Shown here: positions 1 to 7,822 of the stretch, piece by piece | How the letters are laid out: each line of letters opens with the position of its first letter | Numbering within the stretch: position 1 is the first letter of the stretch | Assembly: GCF_000723405.1 (NCBI RefSeq) | Contig: NZ_CCAE010000017.1 | Location: forward strand, 1-64,000 | Direction of reading: 5' to 3' | Length of the DNA stretch: 64,000 nucleotides | Source of the DNA: Hydrogenophaga intermedia | GTDB taxonomy: Bacteria > Pseudomonadota > Gammaproteobacteria > Burkholderiales > Burkholderiaceae_C | The notes under the pieces: model-generated | Told to the model about the DNA's origin: nothing | The model's database searches: none | What the model saw: the letters and a program-made list of their open reading frames with translations, nothing else | Program-made: the position numbers and the translations under genes

Positions 1-120
1 GGCGAAGAGCGCGCAGACCACACAGATGAGCGCGATCACCGCCGCCACGATGGCCGTGGGCGAGGTGCGAAAGCTGTGGCCGACATCGCTGTCCAGCCAG
101 CGACCCAGGTGTGTCGTCAT
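1..120 (-). CDS. Peptide-type ABC transporter permease (DppC-like), N-terminal fragment
   Basis: Only the first 40 codons are inside the window; the gene runs off the left edge. The start ATG (118-120) overlaps the TGA of the upstream amidohydrolase gene in an ATGA junction, so translation is probably coupled. The fragment begins MTTHLGRWLDSD and enters a hydrophobic segment (about residues 23-40), as expected for the first membrane helix of a DppC/OppC inner-membrane permease. The assignment rests mainly on context: a DppB-like permease and a family 5 binding protein lie upstream in the same operon and need a second permease. Confidence 0.6.
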   Translation of the reverse strand, partial: MTTHLGRWLDSDVGHSFRTSPTAIVAAVIALICVVCALFA

Positions 121-1295
121 CGGGGCAGCGCCTCTTCGACCAGGCCCGCGAACAGCGCGCTGCCCACCGGAATGGTCTCGTCATTGAAGTCGTACATGGG
201 GTGATGCAGGAAGCGGCCTTCCTGCATGCCTTGCCCCAGCCGGAAATAGGCACCGGGGCGCTGCTGCAGCATGAAGGCAAAGTCTTCCGATCCCATGCTG
301 GGGTCCATATCGGAATCGACTTTGTCCGCGCCGAACAGGCGCGTTGCCACCCTGGCGACCAGCGCCGCCTCGTCTGGTGCATTGATCGTCGGCGGGTAGA
401 GCTCCTCGTATCGCAACTCGGCTCGCGCGCCATGGGCGCGCGCAACCGCCTCGACCACCTCGTGCAGACGCTGCCTCAGCCGTTGCTGCACCGAAGGCTT
501 GAACCACTTGACCATGCCATCGAGCGAGGCGGTATCGGGGATCACGGACAGCGCCTCGGGCGCGCCCGCCTGGATCGACTGGAAGCTGATCACGGCGGCA
601 TCGGCCGGGTCGACGCTGCGGCTGACGATGGTGTGCACGTTGGCGACGATCTGCGACGCGACCAAGATAGGGTCGATGGCCTGATGCGGGTGCGCGCCGT
701 GGCCGCCCTGCCCCTGCACGCGGATGTGGATCCGATCGATGGCGGCCATCATCGGGCCCCTGTTGAGCCCGATATGGCCCGCAGGCAAGGAAGGCCAGTT
801 GTGCAGCGCGAACACCCGCTGAGCGGGAAAGCGCTCGAACAGGCCGTCCTGGATCATTTCGCGCGCACCAGCGTAGCCTTCCTCACCGGGCTGGAAGTAC
901 AGGTACACCGTGCCATTGAAACGGCGCGTCTGGGCCAGGTACCGCGCTGCGCCGAGCAGCATGGCGCAATGCCCGTCGTGCCCACAGCCGTGCATGCGGC
1001 CAGGTACGCACGAGCGGTACGGCGCATTGCCCAGCTCGGTGATGGGCAGCGCGTCCATGTCGGCCCGAAGCCCCACGGAGGCACCACTGGATTGGGATTC
1101 GCCATCGATCACCGCCACGACACCGGTTCGGCCTACGCCGGTGTGGGTGGGCAGCCCCAAAGCCCGAAGGTAAGCGGCGATCTTCGAGGCTGTCCGGTGC
1201 TCCTCGAACCCCAGTTCGGGATGGCTGTGGAAATCTCTGCGGATGTCAATGAGTTCGCCTTTGAAAGCGCCAATGGTGTCGATGGGGTGGTTCAT
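117..1295 (-). CDS. M20-family amidohydrolase (hippurate hydrolase / amidohydrolase type)
   Basis: A 392-residue metallo-amidohydrolase that would hydrolyse an N-acyl amino acid or similar amide in the cytoplasm. M20 signatures appear in order: HSHPELGFEEHRTA near residue 20, GLRADMDALPITE, HGCGHDGH with metal ligands, GEEGYAGA with the catalytic Glu, a dimerisation-domain segment with HGAHPHQ, and MGSEDFAFML near the C-terminus. Length is normal for the family. The ATG at 1293-1295 is chosen because it overlaps the TGA of the DppB-like gene (ATGA); its own stop overlaps the DppC start. Lying between two permease genes suggests it processes the imported substrate. The exact substrate is unknown. 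Confidence 0.88.
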   Translation of the reverse strand: MNHPIDTIGAFKGELIDIRRDFHSHPELGFEEHRTASKIAAYLRALGLPTHTGVGRTGVVAVIDGESQSSGASVGLRADMDALPITELGNAPYRSCVPGRMHGCGHDGHCAMLLGAARYLAQTRRFNGTVYLYFQPGEEGYAGAREMIQDGLFERFPAQRVFALHNWPSLPAGHIGLNRGPMMAAIDRIHIRVQGQGGHGAHPHQAIDPILVASQIVANVHTIVSRSVDPADAAVISFQSIQAGAPEALSVIPDTASLDGMVKWFKPSVQQRLRQRLHEVVEAVARAHGARAELRYEELYPPTINAPDEAALVARVATRLFGADKVDSDMDPSMGSEDFAFMLQQRPGAYFRLGQGMQEGRFLHHPMYDFNDETIPVGSALFAGLVEEALPR

Positions 1296-2263
1296 GAGCC
1301 GCTCACGCGAAGTCGCGGATCGATGCCGACATAGGCCAGATCGACCAGCAGATTGATGCCGACATAGGTCAGCGAAACGAAGCACAGGTAGGCCGCCAAC
1401 ACCGGGACATCGGCAAAGGCCAGCGACTCGACGAAGAGCAGGCCCACGCCGGGCCACTGGAAGACGGTTTCGGTCACCAGGGCAAACGCGATGACCGTGC
1501 CCAATTGCAGGCCGGCCACGGTGATCACCGGGATCATTGCATTGCGCAGCGCGTGTCCGTATCGGATCCGGTGCTCGGGGATTCCCCGGGCCCTCGCAAA
1601 TTTGACGTAGTCGGACTTGAGCACCTCCAACATCTCGGTGCGGGACAGTCGCACGATCAGCGCCAGCTGAAACAGGCACAGGGTGACCACCGGCATGATC
1701 AGATGCACCCACCCCCGCGCGCTGAGCAGCCCGGTGCTCCAGCCACCGACGAGTTCGGTCGGGCCGCGGCCGAAGGAAGGCAGCCAGTTCAACTGGACAG
1801 AGAATCCCATGATGAGCAGGATGCCGATCAGAAAGGACGGCAAGGTGGCGCCGATGAGCGAGAACAGCATCGCCACCTTGGCCCGCAAGGCGTTCGGCCG
1901 GATGGCCGCCGATACGCCCAGCACGACGCCCACCAGCAAGGCCAACACGCCTGACAGCAGCGACAACTCCAACGTGGCCGGCAAGCGCTCGCGAAACATG
2001 TCGGCCACCGGCCGGCCCTGGCGCAGCGAGTTGCCCAACTCGCCTTGGGCGAGGTTCGCCACATACCGGGCAAACTGGCTTGGCACCGAGTCATCAAGGC
2101 CGAGTTCGGCGCGCAGTCGCTGACGATCCGCCTCGGTGGCCTCCACGCCCAGCATCTGGTTGACCGGATCTCCGACGTACTGGAACAGGACAAAGGCAAG
2201 GACGGTGACGACCAGCAGAACGCCCAGGCTGGCGATCAGCCGCCGCAGGATAAAACCAAACAT
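1292..2263 (-). CDS. Peptide-type ABC transporter permease, DppB/OppB family
   Basis: A 323-residue inner-membrane permease. It opens with the typical N-terminal helix (MFGFILRRLIASLGVLLVVT), has a periplasmic loop with VGDPVNQMLG, and then several hydrophobic helices. The cytoplasmic EAA-like coupling loop is visible in DYVKFARARGIPEHRI (around residues 217-232), followed by LRNAMIPVITVAGLQLG. Length and layout match DppB. It lies six bases after the binding-protein gene and overlaps the amidohydrolase start, so one transcript is likely. The ATPase genes are not in the window. Confidence 0.9.
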   Translation of the reverse strand: MFGFILRRLIASLGVLLVVTVLAFVLFQYVGDPVNQMLGVEATEADRQRLRAELGLDDSVPSQFARYVANLAQGELGNSLRQGRPVADMFRERLPATLELSLLSGVLALLVGVVLGVSAAIRPNALRAKVAMLFSLIGATLPSFLIGILLIMGFSVQLNWLPSFGRGPTELVGGWSTGLLSARGWVHLIMPVVTLCLFQLALIVRLSRTEMLEVLKSDYVKFARARGIPEHRIRYGHALRNAMIPVITVAGLQLGTVIAFALVTETVFQWPGVGLLFVESLAFADVPVLAAYLCFVSLTYVGINLLVDLAYVGIDPRLRVSGS

Positions 2264-2269
2264 GGTCCT

Positions 2270-3844
2270 TCACTTCACCGTGATGTAGTTCAGGTTGACA
2301 CGGTTGTCGATCTGAAGCGCGGCATCGACGTTCTGGCGCATGCCCCACGCGAGCCCCTGCTGGTAGAGCGGTATGTGCCCGACGTCGCGCTTGTGAAGCG
2401 CCAGCGCCTGCGTCACGAGTTCGGTGCGCTTGCGAGCGTCCATTTCGCTGAGCACTTGCTTGATCAGCGCGTCCACCTGCGGGTTCGAGTAGCGCCCGAC
2501 GTTCCACTGCCCCGAGCCGCCCTGGCGGGTCGCCATGATCACGTCCATTGCGTTGTAGGCGTCGATGTTGCTGGGCGTGTAGCCGAAGAAGTTGAAGCTG
2601 GAGTCGCCCGCGCCGACCTTCTGAAAGAAGCGGGCCGCCGGCAAGGGATTCACCGCCACCTTCACGTTGACACGCGACAGCATGGCCGCCACGGCCACGC
2701 AGACCTGTTCGTCGTTGACGTAGCGGTCGTTGGGGCAGTCGAGCGTGAGCTCGAACCCATTCTCGTAACCGGCCTGAGCGAGCAGGCGGCGCGCGGCCTC
2801 GGGGTCGTAGGCGTACTGGCGCTGGGTGGCGGCGGGATCGACGGAGTTCACGCCGGTGGCAATGAGAATGCCCGTGGGTCTGACGCTGTTGCGCATGATG
2901 CGAGAACGGATGGCCTCGGTGTCGATGGCCTGGTAGAAGGCCTGCCGCACGCGTTGGTCCTTGAAGGGGTTTCGCCCCTTGACGCTTGCATACCGGAGTT
3001 CATCGCTGCCCTGGTCAAGGGACAGGAACATCACCCGGATCTCGGCACCTTGCTTCACCTTGAAGCGCGGGTTGCTCTCGACGCGCGCGATGTCCTGCAG
3101 CGGGATCGGATAGGCAAAGTCGAGCTCGCCCGACAGCAAGGCGGCCACGCGCGTGGCGTCCGAGCTCACCTTCAGCAACTCGGCGCGCGTGATGTTGGTG
3201 GTGTGCTTGCCCCACCACTGCTCGTTGCGCTCCAGTACGGTCTTGACGTCGGGTTCGCGGCTTGCGACCCTGAACGGACCCGTGCCATTGGCCTGCCGCG
3301 TCGCGGCGTTCTCCTGCTTCTGCCGCATGTTCGCAGGCGCGGTTGCGCCATTGCCCTCGCTCCAGGCCTTCGACATGACGCGCAGCTCGGGCAGCGACTG
3401 AAGCAGCGCGGCGTTCGCAAACTCTGTTTCGATGACCACTGTGGCCGGCCCCTGGGCCTTGACCGAGCCAATCGAGGCGGCAAAGACCTTCATGTCCGAA
3501 TCCGGGTGCATGGCGCGCTGGATGGAGAACACCACGTCGGCCGCCGCCAGTGGCGTGCCGTCGTGGAACCGCACGCCCGGGCGCAGATGGAACACCCAGG
3601 TGGTGGGCGTGGGTTGCTCCCAGCGTTGCGCCAGCGCGGGCTCGATGCGCATGTCCTTGTCTCGCCGCACCAGGCCCTCGTAGACGTGGTTGAGCAGCGT
3701 CAAGGTCATGCCGTGATTGAAGGCGTGCGGGTCGAGCGTGGTCGCGTCGTCCTGCGAAGCCCATTTGAAGGGAACGGCGTGGGCGGTGCCGATGGCCAGA
3801 AGAGACAAGGCCAGCAGGAGACCACGGCGGAGTCGAAGCATCAT
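2270..3844 (-). CDS. ABC transporter substrate-binding protein, family 5 (peptide/nickel type)
   Basis: A periplasmic solute-binding protein of about 524 residues. The N-terminus is a signal peptide (MMLRLRR, a Leu/Ala-rich core, then an AHA cleavage site). The mature part carries the SBP_bac_5 pattern: DPHAFNHGMTLTLLNHVYEGLVRRDKD, then TWVFHLRPGVRFHDGTPL, and a later QAFYQAIDTEAIRS segment. An ATG nine codon-bases upstream (3853) abuts the AGGAG at 3854-3858 with no spacing, so the internal ATG at 3844 is preferred. First gene of the importer operon, divergent from a TetR gene across a palindrome-rich spacer. Peptides are the family norm; the amidohydrolase partner suggests an amide or N-acyl amino acid. 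Confidence 0.88.
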   Translation of the reverse strand: MMLRLRRGLLLALSLLAIGTAHAVPFKWASQDDATTLDPHAFNHGMTLTLLNHVYEGLVRRDKDMRIEPALAQRWEQPTPTTWVFHLRPGVRFHDGTPLAAADVVFSIQRAMHPDSDMKVFAASIGSVKAQGPATVVIETEFANAALLQSLPELRVMSKAWSEGNGATAPANMRQKQENAATRQANGTGPFRVASREPDVKTVLERNEQWWGKHTTNITRAELLKVSSDATRVAALLSGELDFAYPIPLQDIARVESNPRFKVKQGAEIRVMFLSLDQGSDELRYASVKGRNPFKDQRVRQAFYQAIDTEAIRSRIMRNSVRPTGILIATGVNSVDPAATQRQYAYDPEAARRLLAQAGYENGFELTLDCPNDRYVNDEQVCVAVAAMLSRVNVKVAVNPLPAARFFQKVGAGDSSFNFFGYTPSNIDAYNAMDVIMATRQGGSGQWNVGRYSNPQVDALIKQVLSEMDARKRTELVTQALALHKRDVGHIPLYQQGLAWGMRQNVDAALQIDNRVNLNYITVK

Positions 3845-3862
3845 GGGGGACATCTCCTAAAT

Positions 3863-3906
3863 ACGGCACGTGCCGTTTCGTAAAATATAAAACGATACGC
3901 ACCGTT
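3863..3906. promoter_or_regulatory. Paired palindromes between divergent genes, candidate TetR operators
   Basis: The spacer holds a perfect 14-base palindrome ACGGCACGTGCCGT (3863-3876) and a second imperfect one, AACGATACGCACCGTT (3891-3906, 12 of 16 positions symmetric). An AT-rich stretch lies between them. The location between the transporter operon and the TetR gene suggests autoregulation plus control of the transporter. The binding protein has not been shown. Confidence 0.6.
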
Positions 3907-3928
3907 CCAAATATAAGGACTAACCCGT

Positions 3929-4546
3929 ATGCCCACACCCCCGCCATCCGATCGATCCGGCCGCGGGCGCCCGCGCAACCCACAGACGCATGAAGCGATC
4001 CTGGGTGCCGCGCGAGACCTGCTGCGCTCGCAAGGCTACGCACGCTTTTCCATCGAGCGCGTGGCGGCGGACGCGGGCGTATCCAAGGCATCCATCTACC
4101 GGCGCTGGCCCACCAAAGGCGCGCTGCTGCTTGACCTCTACATGGCGGGCCTGCCGAGCGATGCCATCGCGGCGGACGCTCCCTCACTGCGCGACGAGTT
4201 GCATCGGTACTTGTTGGCGACGATCCGCCGCGTCAACGACGAAGGCTGGCGCGAGATCTTGCGCTCCCTCGTCGCCGAAGCGCAGTACGACGAAGGCACC
4301 GCCCGCCTCATGCAGGACAAGGTGATCCGCCCGCGACGCGAAGCCGGCCTGCGCCTGTTGCATAGCGCTCAGCGGCGCAAGGAAATCGCCGCCGATGGAG
4401 ACCTCGAGCTCATTCTGGACATGCTGTTCGGCCCCTTGTGGTACCGGTTGCTGTTTGACCACGCACCTATCGATGAAGACTTCGCTTCGCGCCTGCTGGA
4501 ACTGGTGCTGCATGCGCTCAAGTCCCCGCGCCGCGCGAAGGGCTGA
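3929..4546 (+). CDS. TetR/AcrR-family transcriptional regulator
   Basis: A 205-residue DNA-binding repressor. After a basic leader (GRGRPRNPQTHEAIL) comes a TetR helix-turn-helix around residues 38-60, FSIERVAADAGVSKASIYRRW. The C-terminal half is helical and probably binds ligand; it resembles the TetR_C_11 group. AAGGAC at 3915-3920 precedes the ATG by eight bases. Divergent orientation next to the ABC importer, with two palindromes between, makes it the likely local repressor. The ligand is not predictable from sequence. Confidence 0.9.
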   Translation: MPTPPPSDRSGRGRPRNPQTHEAILGAARDLLRSQGYARFSIERVAADAGVSKASIYRRWPTKGALLLDLYMAGLPSDAIAADAPSLRDELHRYLLATIRRVNDEGWREILRSLVAEAQYDEGTARLMQDKVIRPRREAGLRLLHSAQRRKEIAADGDLELILDMLFGPLWYRLLFDHAPIDEDFASRLLELVLHALKSPRRAKG

Positions 4547-4555
4547 GCCGGTTGT

Positions 4556-5515
4556 TCAGGCCGGCGTCTGCGGCAACTTGAAGCGGCGCTTCATATCGCC
4601 CAGAAACACGCTCACCTCATCTTCGATCCAAGAGGCCAGGCGCTCGGCCCGCGCGTTGAGCGGCCGGTCTGCCGGCCACAGCAGGTGATAGGCATACGGC
4701 CCAGCCAGCCAGGCATCAGACAGCGGCGCCAGCACACCCGCCAACAGGGCACGCCCCGCCAGGACCGAAGACGCCATCGCCACACCCTGGCCTGCGCCCG
4801 CCGCATCGAGCGTCAGGTAGGAGTGAGAAAAACGCATGCCGCGGCGCCAGCGCGCGTCGGTGGTGCTCCCGGCTCGTTGCGCACGCGCCCAGCGCGGCCA
4901 ATCGATCTGATCTGGGATGCGCACCTCGTATTCGTCGTGCAGCAGATTCGACGCCAGCAGACGATCCGCCGGACCGGCGCGGCCCAGGCGCCTGGCCAAG
5001 GCCGCACTGGCCATCGGCATGTAGTGCTCGGGCATGAGTGAACGCGCCACAAGGCCCGGATAGCTGCCCGACCCCAGGCGTATGGCGAGATCGACCCGAT
5101 CGCGCGCGAAATCCACCGGTGGGACGGAGGCCAGCACCCGCACCTCAATGTCGGGATGCCGCGCCTGGAAATTGCCCAGGCGCGGCATCAGCCATCGGGT
5201 CACGAACGAAGGCATGGCGGTAAGCGTGATCTCGTTCGTCTGCGCCATGCGCCGCACCTCATCGGAGCAGGACTCGAGGCGCTCCAGGACAGCCGTCACT
5301 TCCCCGCAGTAGCGCCGGCCGGACTCGGTGAGTTCCACCGAGCGCGCTCCGCGCTCGAACAGGTTCACGCCCAGCCAGGCCTCCAGGGCCTTGATCTGGT
5401 GACCGACCGCCCCTGGCGTCACACACAGTTCTTCGGCGGCGCGCGAGAAGCCGTTCAAGCGGGCGGCGGCCTCGAACGCCCTGACGGCCAGAAGGGGGGG
5501 AAGTCGACGTGGCAT
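4556..5515 (-). CDS. LysR-family transcriptional regulator, GcvA-like
   Basis: A regulator of about 319 residues. The N-terminal winged helix-turn-helix is clear (RLPPLLAVRAFEAAARLNGFSRAAEEL, then CVTPGAVGHQIKALE), in the GcvA style with 'FSRAAEELCVTPGAV'. The C-terminal part is a LysR effector domain starting near residue 90. The ATG at 5515 is chosen; a TTG three codons upstream (5524) is possible, and neither has a strong ribosome site. It is divergent from the aminotransferase operon and probably controls it. It converges on the TetR gene with nine bases between. Confidence 0.9.
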   Translation of the reverse strand: MPRRLPPLLAVRAFEAAARLNGFSRAAEELCVTPGAVGHQIKALEAWLGVNLFERGARSVELTESGRRYCGEVTAVLERLESCSDEVRRMAQTNEITLTAMPSFVTRWLMPRLGNFQARHPDIEVRVLASVPPVDFARDRVDLAIRLGSGSYPGLVARSLMPEHYMPMASAALARRLGRAGPADRLLASNLLHDEYEVRIPDQIDWPRWARAQRAGSTTDARWRRGMRFSHSYLTLDAAGAGQGVAMASSVLAGRALLAGVLAPLSDAWLAGPYAYHLLWPADRPLNARAERLASWIEDEVSVFLGDMKRRFKLPQTPA

Positions 5516-5574
5516 GAGGATCAATGAAATTGCACCAAAGAGGCGAAAAACATTCGTTTGTTGAGAGCGACTGC

Positions 5575-5589
5575 CCTAATTATCTTAGG
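5575..5589. promoter_or_regulatory. Inverted repeat CCTAA-N5-TTAGG, candidate LysR site
   Basis: A perfect 5-5-5 inverted repeat lies between the divergent LysR gene (ends at 5515) and the aminotransferase gene (starts at 5638). The dyad with an AT-rich centre fits a LysR recognition half-site pair, although the canonical T-N11-A spacing is not obvious. Functional role inferred from position only. Confidence 0.35.
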
Positions 5590-5637
5590 CCTTGTCGCAC
5601 CCGCGGCACGCGGACCACCTCTTTCCGAAAGTGAGCA

Positions 5638-6984
5638 ATGGACCTTCAGATTCAAGGACTGGGCAACGAACAGCTCGCCCCCGGCTACCGCCAGGTGCTG
5701 GTGCCCTGGGCCGTCCAGGGCGGCCTCAACCCCCCCGTCATCACCAGCGCCAAGGGCGCCTACTTCCAGGACCAGCATGGCCAGAGCTACCTCGACCTGA
5801 CCAGCGGCTACGTGGCCGTCTCGCTGGGCCACGGGCACCCAAAGGTCGTCAAGGCCATCCAGGCGCAGGCTGAAAGACTTTGCTGGACGGCGTCGAGCTA
5901 TTTCAACGACGTGCGCGCCGAGTACGCGGAGCTGTTGCAGACCATCTCACCCTGGCCCGAAGGCCTTCGGGTTCACTTCGCCTGCGGTGGGGGCGAGGCC
6001 AACGACGACGCGATCAAGATCGCGCGCCTGGTCACGCGGCGGACCAAGGTACTGACGGCCTACCGCTCGTATCACGGCAGCACGCTCGGCTCGAGCGCTC
6101 TGACGGGCGTGGATCGCTGGCGCGATCCGATTCCCGCGCCTGCAGGCTTTGCCAAGTTCGTGGCGCCCAACCCTTACCGCAGCCCCTTCCACACCGAAGA
6201 CCCGCAGGTGGAAGCGGCGCGCGCGCTGGACCACCTTCGGATGGTGCTCTCTCATGAAGGCGCGCAAAACGTCGCCGCCATCCTCATGGAGCCGGTGACC
6301 GGCTCGAGCGGTGTGGTGTTGTACCCCGATGGCTACCTCGAAGGCGTGCGCCAGCTCTGCGACGAACACGGCATCCTGCTGGTGTTCGACGAGATCATGA
6401 CGGGCTTCGGGCGGTGCGCCGCGCCATTCGCTGCTCAGCGTGTGGGCGTCGCACCCGACATGATCAGCTTCGCCAAGGGCGCGAGCGCTTCCTACACACC
6501 GTTGGGCGGCGTGCTGGTGCGCGAGCGCGTGGCCCGTCATTTCGACACCCATCTCTTCGATGTGGGCCACACCCACGCCGGCCACGTGCTGGCCGTGGCC
6601 GGTGGCCTGGCGGCTTTGAAGGTCTACCTGGAAGAGGGTTTGTTCGAACGCGCACGCCAGGTTGAGCAGTGGCTGGACCACGGTTTGCGCCAGCTGCAGG
6701 AGCGCCACCCGGTCATCGGTGATGTGCGCGGACTGGGCGCGCACTTCGGCATCGAACTCGTGAAGGACCGCGCGAGCAAGGAGCCGTTGGTGCAGTGGCA
6801 TCACCCCGACGGATCCGCCCCCATGCGCACCCTCTACACCGAACTGCTCAAGCGCGGCGTCCATGCCTACGGACGCTACAACGTGATGATCGTTGCCCCG
6901 CCGCTCACGATCGAGCGGCACGAACTCGACGTCGGGCTCCAGGCCCTCGACGAAGCCCTGGCGGTCGTGGAGTCACGCCTGTGA
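5638..6984 (+). CDS. Class III (omega) pyridoxal-phosphate aminotransferase
   Basis: A 448-residue cytoplasmic aminotransferase of the class III fold. Visible landmarks are YLDLTSGYVAVSLGHGHPKV near residue 48, the cofactor phosphate region (HFACGGGEANDDAIKIAR), the LVFDEIMTGFGR motif with the Asp that contacts the pyridine nitrogen, and ISFAKGASASYTPLGG with the presumed Schiff-base lysine near residue 281. Sequence style recalls taurine:pyruvate and beta-alanine-type omega-aminotransferases, so a terminal amino group is a plausible substrate. First gene of an operon with a BadI-like hydrolase, acyl-CoA dehydrogenase and acyl-CoA synthetase. Specificity is open. Confidence 0.88.
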   Translation: MDLQIQGLGNEQLAPGYRQVLVPWAVQGGLNPPVITSAKGAYFQDQHGQSYLDLTSGYVAVSLGHGHPKVVKAIQAQAERLCWTASSYFNDVRAEYAELLQTISPWPEGLRVHFACGGGEANDDAIKIARLVTRRTKVLTAYRSYHGSTLGSSALTGVDRWRDPIPAPAGFAKFVAPNPYRSPFHTEDPQVEAARALDHLRMVLSHEGAQNVAAILMEPVTGSSGVVLYPDGYLEGVRQLCDEHGILLVFDEIMTGFGRCAAPFAAQRVGVAPDMISFAKGASASYTPLGGVLVRERVARHFDTHLFDVGHTHAGHVLAVAGGLAALKVYLEEGLFERARQVEQWLDHGLRQLQERHPVIGDVRGLGAHFGIELVKDRASKEPLVQWHHPDGSAPMRTLYTELLKRGVHAYGRYNVMIVAPPLTIERHELDVGLQALDEALAVVESRL

Positions 6985-7024
6985 GGCCAATGCCCACCCC
7001 GCGCACCAACCAAGAGGAACAACC

Positions 7025-7822
7025 ATGAGCTACCAGGACATCGCGTTCGACCGCCGACAGGGTGTGGCGGAAATTCGCATCAACCGGCCAGACAAGTACA
7101 ACGCCTTCCGGGCCCAGACCATCGAGGAACTGCTGGATGCATTCAAACAGGCCGGCGCGGACCGCAGCGTCGGCGTCATCGTGCTCACCGGCACGGGCGA
7201 CAAAGCCTTCTGCACGGGAGGCGACCAATCCTCGCATGGCCAGGGCGGCTACGGCGGCCGGGGTGCCATCGGCCTGCCAGTGGACGAATTGCAGGGCCTC
7301 ATCCGCGACACGCCGAAGCCCGTGATCGCCAAGGTCAATGGTTATGCAATCGGCGGGGGCAATGTGCTGGTCACCGTGTGCGACCTGGCCATCGCCGCGG
7401 AGCACGCGCAGTTTGGCCAGGTCGGCCCCAAGGTTGGATCGGTCGATCCCGGCTTTGGCACCGCCTTGCTGGCCAGGGGCCTCGGCGAGAAGCGCGCGCG
7501 AGAGGTCTGGTTTCTTTGCCGGCGCTACAGCGCCGCGCAAGCCTTGGCATGGGGCTGGATCAACGCCGTGGTTTCCAAGGAAGACCTCGACGCCGAGGTT
7601 CAGCGGTGGTGCGACGAGATCCTCGGCTTGAGTCCGACGGCGCTGGCCATCGCCAAGCGTTCCTTCAACATCGACACGGAGCAACTCCGCGCCGTCTCCT
7701 CCATGGGCTTCGAGGCGCTTGCCCTCTTCTACGAGAGCGCCGAATCGCGCGAAGGTGTCGAGGCATTCCTGAACAAACGAAAGCCCGACTTTCGATCGCA
7801 CTACCAGAGGCGGACACCATGA
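7025..7822 (+). CDS. badI: BadI-like 2-ketocyclohexanecarboxyl-CoA hydrolase (crotonase / MenB relative)
   Basis: A 265-residue crotonase-fold protein. It has the features shared by MenB and BadI: AFCTGGDQSSH, IRDTPKPVIAKVNGYAIGGGN for the oxyanion hole, FGQVGPKVGS, and REVWFLCRRYSA. The segment GSVDPGFGTALLAR and the C-terminal SPTALAIAKRSFNIDTE agree better with BadI than with MenB as I recall those families. BadI hydrolytically opens the ring of 2-ketocyclohexanecarboxyl-CoA to pimelyl-CoA. AAGAGGAAC precedes the start, and its TGA overlaps the dehydrogenase ATG. No other menaquinone genes are here, which also argues against MenB. The ring substrate is inferred. Confidence 0.72.
   Translation: MSYQDIAFDRRQGVAEIRINRPDKYNAFRAQTIEELLDAFKQAGADRSVGVIVLTGTGDKAFCTGGDQSSHGQGGYGGRGAIGLPVDELQGLIRDTPKPVIAKVNGYAIGGGNVLVTVCDLAIAAEHAQFGQVGPKVGSVDPGFGTALLARGLGEKRAREVWFLCRRYSAAQALAWGWINAVVSKEDLDAEVQRWCDEILGLSPTALAIAKRSFNIDTEQLRAVSSMGFEALALFYESAESREGVEAFLNKRKPDFRSHYQRRTP

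Noticed and set aside
2045..3883. A 612-codon plus-strand frame over the binding-protein gene
   Set aside because: The minus strand has a signal peptide and SBP_bac_5 motifs; the plus frame has none.
7025..7822. Calling the crotonase MenB (naphthoate synthase)
   Set aside because: No other menaquinone genes nearby, and the GSVDPG segment and C-terminus agree better with BadI.
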